Source of the DNA: JAWLBW01 sp041687475
Lineage (GTDB): Bacteria; J088; JAWLBW01
Assembly (NCBI GenBank): GCA_041687475.1
Contig: JAWLBW010000122.1
Location: forward strand, 1-12,655
Length of the DNA: 12,655 bases
Direction: 5' to 3'
Made by a program: the position numbers and the translations under genes. Below the pieces are notes generated by a model, which was given only the letters and a program-made list of their open reading frames with translations, had not been told where the DNA came from and made no database searches. Below are positions 1 through 4,872 of the stretch, piece after piece (position 1 is the stretch's first letter; every line of letters begins with the position of its first letter).

Positions 1-28
1 CGGCATATACGGTCGTGCTGAAGACCAT
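1..28 (-). CDS. N-terminal fragment of an unidentified protein, cut by window edge
   Basis: A minus-strand ATG at 28 is preceded by a near-ideal Shine-Dalgarno sequence, AAGGAGG, at 42-36 with a 7-nt spacer. Only nine codons are inside the window (MVFSTTVYA), so no function can be given. The start is believable because of the ribosome binding site and because it is divergent from the TetR gene at 115. Such divergent neighbours are often the regulated target of the TetR protein. That is inference only. Confidence 0.6.
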
Positions 29-114
29 GTTCTCCCCTCCTTGTGGCCTGCGGGCTCACTGCGTACACTCTAAACTGAACAAAGACTCGCATACAAATCG
101 TTTTTAACTCGCAT
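29..114. promoter_or_regulatory. Divergent intergenic region with 9-bp direct repeat
   Basis: This 86-bp gap separates the edge gene from the TetR gene and must hold both promoters. The 9-mer ACTCGCATA occurs at 85-93 and again at 107-115, exactly 22 bp apart (about two helical turns), the second copy touching the TetR start codon. The second copy also lies on the palindrome GCATATGC (111-118). Binding there could give autoregulation, but no strong -35/-10 pair is evident in either direction. Confidence 0.35.
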
Positions 115-795
115 ATGCAACCGACGCCCGAAACCGCGCCCCTGCCGCGTTCCTCCCTGCTGAAGATACCTCGACAACCACGCTCGGTTGCCATGATCCA
201 TCGCATTCTCGACGCGGCCATGCTGCTTCTGGTCGAAGAGGGCGGCGAAGCCTTTACCGCGAACCGGGTTGCCGAGCGCGCGGGCATCAGTCCCGGTTCG
301 CTCTATCAATACTTCGCCAACAAGGAAATGATTGTCGCGGGGGTCATCGAACGATCGCTGATCGAAACCGAACAGCTCATTCAGAATGCCTTCAGCCGCT
401 CGAAGGGTGTGCCGATCGAGCGCGTCGTGGCCGCGCTGTTCGAAGCCATCTACGAAAGTCTCGAGCCCTTTTCCGAGGTCGTGCGCGAGATCTTCACCGG
501 CGTTCCCCTGCTTGCGGAAACATCGGTTCCCTCGCTGCTCGAGCGCACCTTTCTCGACGGGCTGCGCAACTACCTTGTGCTCAACCAGGATGATGTCCGA
601 TTGGAAGGCGGCCTGGCGGCGATGTACGTGTCGGTGAACACGGCCATCTTTCTCTTTCTGAAGTGGATGGTCGATCGTCCCCCGGTGTTCACGCGGGAGG
701 AATTCTTCGACGCGCTCGTGCGGCAGGTGGTGAGTCCGATACGGCAGCGGGTACGTGCGGCACGGCGGGTACGTGCAGCACGACGCACACGCTGA
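115..795 (+). CDS. TetR/AcrR-family transcriptional regulator
   Basis: This 226-residue protein is a typical one-component repressor: an N-terminal DNA-binding domain and a helical ligand-binding C-terminal domain. ILDAAMLLLVEEGGEAFTA (residues 31-49) and the helix-turn-helix RVAERAGISPGSLYQYFANK (51-70) are textbook TetR. The rest, to about residue 205, is helical and hydrophobic without a recognisable ligand motif. The ATG at 115 has no clear Shine-Dalgarno; starting at Met27 would remove the normal N-terminal arm, so 115 is kept. Odd feature: the last 15 residues are a basic repeat (RVRAAR twice, then RTR) encoded by an 18-bp tandem duplication belonging to the downstream repeat family, so the native C-terminus was probably altered. 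It is divergent from the gene at the left edge, a plausible target. The effector is unknown. Confidence 0.9.
   Translation: MQPTPETAPLPRSSLLKIPRQPRSVAMIHRILDAAMLLLVEEGGEAFTANRVAERAGISPGSLYQYFANKEMIVAGVIERSLIETEQLIQNAFSRSKGVPIERVVAALFEAIYESLEPFSEVVREIFTGVPLLAETSVPSLLERTFLDGLRNYLVLNQDDVRLEGGLAAMYVSVNTAIFLFLKWMVDRPPVFTREEFFDALVRQVVSPIRQRVRAARRVRAARRTR
749..784. repeat. 18-bp tandem duplication inside the TetR 3' end
   Basis: Two 18-bp units start at 749 and 767, each beginning GGGTACGTGC, and differ mainly at one central base. They contain the dyads CGTGC-G-GCACG (754-764) and CGTGC-A-GCACG (772-782), the same motif that recurs through the downstream repeat blocks. The array is translated as RVRAAR repeats at the end of the TetR protein. 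Confidence 0.75.
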
Positions 796-1094
796 TGGGG
801 AGAGCGAGCGAAAGGGAGAGGGGGCGTGCGTGCGGTACGGTATTCCCGTTGAGGGGGAGCGCCGGCGATGGGGGGAAGGGGCGATGCGTGCTGTACGGTC
901 GGGCGTGCTGACCTGCTGACTTTCAGACCCTCAGACCCTCAGACCGTCAGACTGTCGGACTGTCAGACCTTCAGATCGGGCGACCCTGCGAACCCTCTGC
1001 GATCCTGCAACCTGGGGAACCTGCGACCCGGCGACTTGGGGAACCTGCGATCCTGCAACCTGAGACCCCTGCGAGCCTGCGTCCCAGCGACCAC

Positions 1095-1281
1095 GGACGG
1101 GCTGATCTTTCACATCGAGTCGCGGTCAGGAGCAGGGCGCCTGCGACGACGAGATGGCCGCGGCCGACCGTGAACCCCCTCGCCGTGATACACGGCCGGC
1201 GGACTCCCCGCGGGGAGTGGGCAATTGGCGGAAGGCTTTACCGGACGCCGTGATACTGGCCCCCTCCGTCTCCAACCCGCG
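1095..1281. repeat. 187-bp conserved core of block A
   Basis: Compared base by base with 2341-2527, this segment shows four mismatches in 187 positions and no indels. It contains a 16-bp perfect palindrome (ACTCCCCGCGGGGAGT, 1203-1218), a CCGTG-ATA-CACGG dyad (1183-1195) and an internal direct repeat CGCCGTGATAC (1181-1191 and 1246-1256). These could fold as RNA or serve as a protein or recombination site. No known RNA family is recognised. Confidence 0.7.
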
Positions 1282-1385
1282 ATTGACATACACGACGTCA
1301 AGGGACCCTCCGGCACGTTCGCGTGCGTATGGAGAAGGAGGGGGAGATCGCGCGTCAACTGATTCCGGAAGCAGGGGGAGGAAGT

Positions 1386-1414
1386 GGGATCGTGCAACCG
1401 TGCAGCACGATCCC
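1386..1414. repeat. Strong hairpin, block A (copy B at 2635-2663)
   Basis: A 10-bp perfect stem, GGGATCGTGC / GCACGATCCC, encloses a 9-nt loop. The same hairpin is in copy B. There is no adjacent T-tract in either direction, so it does not look like an intrinsic terminator. A second hairpin follows at 1440-1462 (GCTCCCCA / TGGGGAGC, 7-nt loop; copy B at 2689-2711). Confidence 0.6.
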
Positions 1415-1601
1415 CCTCACCGAATCGAGTTGCGTTCGTGCTCCCCATCTGTCGTGGGGAGCGCACCGTCATGAGACGCCGCGCACGGCTCGCCCGTGCA
1501 GCACGTGACCGGCCACTGGCCACAGGTCACTACCGTGCAACCGTGCAACCGTTACCTCTCACCTATCACCTCTCACACTCCGTCCGACCGTCCAGCACGC
1601 G

Positions 1602-2018
1602 TCAAACCCCGTCCGCCCGTGCACCAATCTCCCCCTGCATCCGTTCGACCGTGCGCAGGAAGAGAGCGCGCTTGGCTTCATCGATGTCCAGGTAGGTCAG
1701 GGCGTCGCCAAGCTGATCGGGGTTGAAGCTGCGAATGCCGGGGTTGAACCAACTCATGGCCTTCACGATACCCCGCACCACACGTGACTCGGTTACCACC
1801 GCCACCATGGGGTTATCCTGCTTGCCCTTGATGGCTTCCTTCATGCGCATGCGCTGGGGATTCGTCGGTCCGCCGCCTGCGCTCACGACCAGGGTCTTGT
1901 CGGAGGGATTGTTGCGCTGCAGTTCGATGATTTCATTCCACTCGGTATCGGTCGGCGGATTGGCCGAGTGCACGAGTATGACGACATTATCGATGGTTCG
2001 GCTTACGACTTCAGGCAT
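1602..2018 (-). CDS. Small STAS/SEC14-like conserved hypothetical protein
   Basis: This 138-residue soluble protein has no signal peptide or membrane segment. It alternates hydrophobic strands (NVVILVHSA near residues 11-19; KTLVVSAGGG near 41-50; PMVAVVTES near 70-78) with helices, and carries the phrase SWFNPGIRSF near 89-98. This recalls the small STAS/SEC14- or SpoIIAA-like proteins common in myxobacterial-type genomes, judged from memory of family patterns. The start is placed at 2018 because the only upstream in-frame extension (to 2081) reads into repeat DNA; no good Shine-Dalgarno supports either start. The last residues (about GARADGV) also run into repeat-like sequence. It is the only gene between the two composite repeat blocks and is opposite in orientation to both TetR genes. 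Role unknown; possibly an anti-sigma-antagonist-like or lipid-binding fold. Confidence 0.7.
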   Translation of the reverse strand: MPEVVSRTIDNVVILVHSANPPTDTEWNEIIELQRNNPSDKTLVVSAGGGPTNPQRMRMKEAIKGKQDNPMVAVVTESRVVRGIVKAMSWFNPGIRSFNPDQLGDALTYLDIDEAKRALFLRTVERMQGEIGARADGV

Positions 2019-2066
2019 AGCGGGAACCAGTTTAACGCGGTGTCGGTTGACGGGCAAGGGGGGGGA

Positions 2067-2192
2067 CGTGCAGCACGGCATTCCGTTGAGGGGGAGATTG
2101 GGCGATGGGGAGAGGGGGCGAATCGTGCAGCACGGTATTCCCGTTGAGGGGGAGCGCCGGCGATGGGGCGATGGGGCGAATCGTGCTGTACG
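2067..2192. repeat. 57/58-bp tandem units entering block B
   Basis: Units begin with the dyad CGTGCAGCACG at 2067 and 2124 and with the variant CGTGCTGTACG at 2182, giving periods of 57 and 58 bp. Each full unit continues with an ATTCC(C)GTTGAGGGGGAG segment and a GATGGGG-rich stretch ending GGGGCGAAT. Copy A has a degenerate equivalent from 772 to 897. The array lies just upstream of the STAS-like gene on its own strand and may be in its 5' region. Confidence 0.7.
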
Positions 2193-2847
2193 GTCGGGCG
2201 GTAGACCTGGTGACTTTCAGACTGTCGGACTGTCAGACCTTCAGACCTTCAGACCTTCAGACTTTCAGATTTGGCGACCCTGCGAACCCTCTGCGATCCT
2301 GCAACCTGAGACCCCTGCGATCCTGCGTCCCGGCGACCACGGACGGGCTGATCTTTCACATCGAGTCGCGGTCAGGCGCAGGGCGCCTGTGACGACGAGA
2401 TGGCCGCGTCCGACCGGGAACCCCCTCGCCGTGATACACGGCCGGCGGACTCCCCGCGGGGAGTGGGCAATTGGCGGAAGGCTTTACCGGACGCCGTGAT
2501 ACTGGCCCCCTCCGTCTCCAACCCGCGTCGACGGAAGTCTACCGGTGAGCCTGTCCCGAGTAAGACGAGGGATGCGTATGGAGAAGGAGGGGGAGATCGC
2601 GCGTCAACTGATTCCGGAAGCAGGGGGAGGAAGTGGGATCGTGCAACCGTGCAGCACGATCCCCCTCACAGAATCAAGGTGCAGCCGTGCTCCCCATCTG
2701 TCGTGGGGAGCGCACCCTAGCAGACGCCGCGCACGTCTCGCCCGTGCAGCACGTGACCGGCCACAGGCCACAGGCCACTACCGTGCAACCGTGCAGCCGT
2801 TACCTCTCACCTATCACCTCTCACACACCGTCCGACCGTCCAGCACG
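2124..2847. repeat. Composite repeat block, copy B
   Basis: This is the direct repeat of block A with the same module order: seven 8-bp units of TTCAGACC type (2216-2271), a shorter CCTGCGA array, the 187-bp core (2341-2527), a different 46-bp segment (2528-2573), the same two hairpins (2635-2663 and 2689-2711), and GGCCACA/CCGTGCAA/CTCTCAC-type arrays before the CAGCACG tail. Offset from A is about 1295 bp at the left, 1246 in the core and 1248 at the right, explained by the 48-bp duplication in A and small indels. The second TetR gene starts 39 bp after the block. I see no convincing gene in 2019-2886. Confidence 0.85.
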
Positions 2848-2886
2848 TAATTGCATCCGACACACCCGCATGTCACCATGTAACCC

Positions 2887-3519
2887 ATGGCCGTGAGCGA
2901 ACAGAAGGTAAGCCGTCCGTACCGGGGGGTAAGTGCCGCCGAGCGCAGGAAGGAGCGCCGGCAGCGGCTCATCGACGCCGGGGTCGAAGCGTTCGGCGAC
3001 CAGGGTTACCAGGCCACGACCGTCAAGACCGTATGCAATGCGGCCGGCCTGACCGAGCGATATTTCTATGAATCGTTCGCGAACCGCGAAGACTTTTTCC
3101 GCTCGGTGTACGAGCATCTGGTGGGCGAACTTCTGCGGAAGATTGTCGACACCGTCTCGGCCCAGCAGACCCCCACCGACATGGCCCGCCTCGGACTACG
3201 TGCCTTCTTCTCGACTTTACGTGAAGAGCCTCACCGCGCCAGAATCATTCTCGTTGAAGTCACCCGTGTTGGGGGAGAAGTCGATGCGGTGTGGAGAAAA
3301 TCCATGGCCGACTACGCCGAAGTGGTGCGCGGTTTCATTCCGGCCTTTTTCCCCTCGGGAAAAGCGGTCGAGAACGACCGCTTCCTCGCGGCCGGCCTCG
3401 TCGGCGCAACGTTGAACATCGCCATGACGTGGATGCTGGGAGATTTCGCCCAGCCCGTCGATGCCGTCGTCGACAGCGCCTACCTGCACTTCATTGCCCT
3501 GCAGGAACACTTCAACTGA
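2887..3519 (+). CDS. TetR/AcrR-family transcriptional regulator (second)
   Basis: This 210-residue protein has an N-terminal basic arm (ERRKERRQRLIDAGVEAFGD, residues 19-38), the helix-turn-helix TTVKTVCNAAGLTERYFYES (44-63) and the FANREDFFRSVYEHL helix, all typical of TetR. The remainder is the usual helical ligand-binding and dimerisation domain. An in-frame TAA six bases upstream of the ATG (ATG TAA CCC ATG) limits the start to 2887 or later; there is no Shine-Dalgarno, so translation may be leaderless or weak. It shares little with the first TetR outside the DNA-binding region, so the two are not a recent duplication. It is convergent with the dehydrogenase at 3791 and is a candidate regulator of that gene and the monooxygenase. 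The ligand is unknown. Confidence 0.9.
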   Translation: MAVSEQKVSRPYRGVSAAERRKERRQRLIDAGVEAFGDQGYQATTVKTVCNAAGLTERYFYESFANREDFFRSVYEHLVGELLRKIVDTVSAQQTPTDMARLGLRAFFSTLREEPHRARIILVEVTRVGGEVDAVWRKSMADYAEVVRGFIPAFFPSGKAVENDRFLAAGLVGATLNIAMTWMLGDFAQPVDAVVDSAYLHFIALQEHFN

Positions 3520-3554
3520 GATCGCAGATCCCAGATCGCAGATCGCAAATCGGA
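3520..3554. repeat. Heptamer tandem array GATCGCA
   Basis: Five consecutive 7-bp units (GATCGCA, GATCCCA, GATCGCA, GATCGCA, AATCGGA) begin at the base right after the TetR stop codon. The rest of the 271-bp gap to the dehydrogenase (3520-3790) contains a REP-like dyad and a TTCCGCG array; no gene and no clear terminator is seen. Confidence 0.75.
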
Positions 3555-3643
3555 AGCGGAACGTATTGAAGGGAGAGCACGAATGTCTTCCGGTCGCCCT
3601 TTCGAAGGGGCTGGCGGAATCACTGCAATATCGGTCTGACGTG

Positions 3644-3676
3644 CGGGCTTCGACACGCTCAGCCCGAACGGTTTAC
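3644..3676 (-). repeat. REP-like 33-bp repeat with hairpin, copy 1
   Basis: Read on the minus strand, this 33-mer matches 6529-6561 on the plus strand with one mismatch. It carries the dyad CGGGCT (3644-3649) / AGCCCG (3661-3666) with an 11-nt loop. The motif TTCGACA-GGCTCAGCCCGAACG is of the type found as extragenic repeats in many unrelated bacterial genomes (from memory). Confidence 0.7.
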
Positions 3677-3725
3677 TGTCCAAGCCTACAGTCGGTGACT
3701 GATCTTCATTTCGTACTTCCCCTTT

Positions 3726-3780
3726 TTCCGCGTTGAGCTGTTCCCTTTTCCGCGTTCCGCGTTCCGAGTTCCGCGTTGAG
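3726..3780. repeat. TTCCGCG heptamer array downstream of the dehydrogenase
   Basis: Heptamers TTCCGCG, TTCCGCG, TTCCGAG, TTCCGCG run from 3748 to 3775, and the 12-mer TTCCGCGTTGAG occurs at 3726-3737 and 3769-3780. A shorter TTCCGCG run lies at 7474-7487, again just downstream of a minus-strand stop codon (the ZIP gene). Confidence 0.75.
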
Positions 3781-3790
3781 TAGCGCCGTT

Positions 3791-4666
3791 CTACACGAAC
3801 TCATTCCCCTTGGCTTCGCTCAGCGCCTTCAATTTCTCGCCGCCCTGTTTGCGGAAGGCCGAAATCACGAGGCGCTGGTACAGCTCGGGTAGGAGGCGAA
3901 CCATCTTGTCGAGGAAGACGGCGTCGGGGCCTACGAGTACGCGGCGCTTGTTCTTGCGCACGGCTTTCAGAATGATGTCGGCGGCCTTGGCGGGCGTGGT
4001 GATGAACATCTTTTCGAAGTCGGCCGTCATCTTCTCGGCGTCGGGCAGCTTGGCCATATCGCCGCCGATGCGTGCCGACCGGGCGATGTTGGTTTTGATG
4101 CCGCCCGGGTGCACGCAGGTCGCGCTGACCGGCCAACCCGCAATGTCCAGTTCCTGACGGAGCGATTCGGTAAAGCCGCGCACGGCGAACTTCGAGGCGT
4201 TGTAGGCGCCCTGGGTCGGCTGCGAGAACAGGCCGAACACGCTGGAAATGTTGATGACGTGTCCGTCGCCCGACTTGTGCAGATGGGGCATGAACGCCTT
4301 GGTGCCATGCACGACGCCCCAGAAGTTGATGCCCATGATCCACTCGAAGTCTTCGTAGCTCACGCTCGACATCGTGCAGCCCAGGGCCACGCCGGCGTTG
4401 TTGAAGATCAGGTTCACCTTACCGTGATCGGCGGCGACCTCTTCGGCCCAGGCGTACATGGCGGTGCGGTCGGCCACGTTCACGACGGCGCTCGTGACCT
4501 TGACTCCTCGCGACTGGGCGAGCGCCACGGTTTCCTTCAGGCCTTCGGCGTTGACATCGCTGAGCGCGAGGTTGCATTTCTCGTCGGCAAGCGCCAGGGC
4601 AAGCGCCCGACCGATGCCCGAACCTGCGCCGGTAATGGCGGCGACTTTTCCTGCGAAGCTTTTCAT
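3791..4666 (-). CDS. Short-chain dehydrogenase/reductase (SDR), classical type
   Basis: This 291-residue cytosolic NAD(P)-dependent oxidoreductase interconverts an alcohol and a ketone. Visible landmarks: cofactor motif TGAGSGIG (12-19), Asp37 at the end of strand 2 (favours NAD(H) over NADP(H)), NNAG (89-92), Asn114 in INFWG, Ser142 in NISSVFG, and the YNASK motif with Tyr155 and Lys159, so the full Asn-Ser-Tyr-Lys tetrad is present. A C-terminal extension of about 40 residues is longer than in minimal SDRs. ATG 4666 is chosen because the protein then starts directly at the Rossmann strand, AGGGA lies just upstream, and a candidate -10 at 4721-4726 would leave an 11-residue-longer start at 4699 with almost no leader. 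The monooxygenase lies upstream on the same strand, and such pairs are common in ketone, alkane-derived or steroid catabolism. The substrate cannot be read from sequence. Confidence 0.93.
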   Translation of the reverse strand: MKSFAGKVAAITGAGSGIGRALALALADEKCNLALSDVNAEGLKETVALAQSRGVKVTSAVVNVADRTAMYAWAEEVAADHGKVNLIFNNAGVALGCTMSSVSYEDFEWIMGINFWGVVHGTKAFMPHLHKSGDGHVINISSVFGLFSQPTQGAYNASKFAVRGFTESLRQELDIAGWPVSATCVHPGGIKTNIARSARIGGDMAKLPDAEKMTADFEKMFITTPAKAADIILKAVRKNKRRVLVGPDAVFLDKMVRLLPELYQRLVISAFRKQGGEKLKALSEAKGNEFV

Positions 4667-4720
4667 GCTGTTCCCTGCTTTGCTTTGCTCTGCCTGCATG
4701 CAGAGCGCTGTTTGCGTGAC

Positions 4721-4749
4721 ATCATACCCGCAAGCGGGTCAAGGGTCGA
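4721..4749 (-). promoter_or_regulatory. Candidate promoter with operator-like dyad, dehydrogenase
   Basis: On the minus strand, TCGACC (4749-4744) and TATGAT (4726-4721) are separated by 17 bp. The spacer carries a perfect inverted repeat, ACCCGC-AA-GCGGGT (4726-4739), placed as an operator would be. A further CTCTGC/GCAGAG hairpin (4688-4705) is in the leader. Dyads overlapping a promoter are typical TetR binding sites. Which regulator would bind is unknown. Confidence 0.45.
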
Positions 4750-4872
4750 TAACCTGAACATTCACATCGAGTAGCCGGTGGGCGCCGGGCGCCCCTTCGC
4801 GCTTGTAGAAACGGACAACGAGATGTACACGTTCACCCGGCGCCCCCGGAACCGGTACCCCCCTGCGGTCGA

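Larger units (their letters stand above)
829..1599. repeat. Composite repeat block, copy A
   Basis: This gene-free stretch matches copy B (2124-2847) along its whole length. Modules in order: a dyad and GA-rich segment (829-900); seven 8-bp units of type TTCAGACC (922-977); a CCTGCGAnCC-type array (about 981-1090); a 187-bp core (1095-1281); a non-matching segment (1282-1324); a GA-rich segment with two hairpins (1325-1462); arrays of CCGTGCAA, GGCCACA and a CTCTCAC-type heptamer (about 1510-1577); and a tail ending CAGCACG. Copy A has a 48-bp internal duplication in the CCTGCGA array (the 18-mer starting at 997 recurs at 1045) that B lacks. No transposase or recombinase gene is present, and I see no convincing gene in 796-1601. 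Confidence 0.85.

Noticed and set aside
1110..1523. 137-codon minus-strand frame in block A
   Set aside because: It lies wholly in repeat DNA, is Arg/Pro-rich, has no ribosome binding site and no protein-like pattern.
2019..2081. 21-residue N-terminal extension of the STAS-like protein
   Set aside because: It reads into the dyad/GA-rich repeat DNA and adds no structured segment.
922..2271. CRISPR array
   Set aside because: Units are 7-11 bp, contiguous and imperfect, with no constant repeat of 24-40 bp, no unique spacers and no cas genes.
1723..2499. 258-codon plus-strand frame running through the STAS-like gene into block B
   Set aside because: It crosses a gene on the other strand and several repeat modules; no domain is visible.
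829..2847. Composite transposon or insertion sequences
   Set aside because: No transposase frame, terminal inverted repeats or target-site duplication could be found in or beside the blocks.
829..2847. Integron cassette array with attC sites
   Set aside because: The blocks are much longer than attC sites, no recognisable attC core sites were seen and no integrase is present, though a cassette-like exchange remains possible.
4109..4774. 221-codon plus-strand frame over the dehydrogenase
   Set aside because: It is antisense to a complete SDR with its catalytic tetrad.
4739..4872. Continuation of a minus-strand frame past the monooxygenase stop (ending in RLLDVNVQVIDP)
   Set aside because: The translation looks somewhat protein-like but has no start codon or Shine-Dalgarno outside the monooxygenase gene, and the region better fits a promoter-containing gap.
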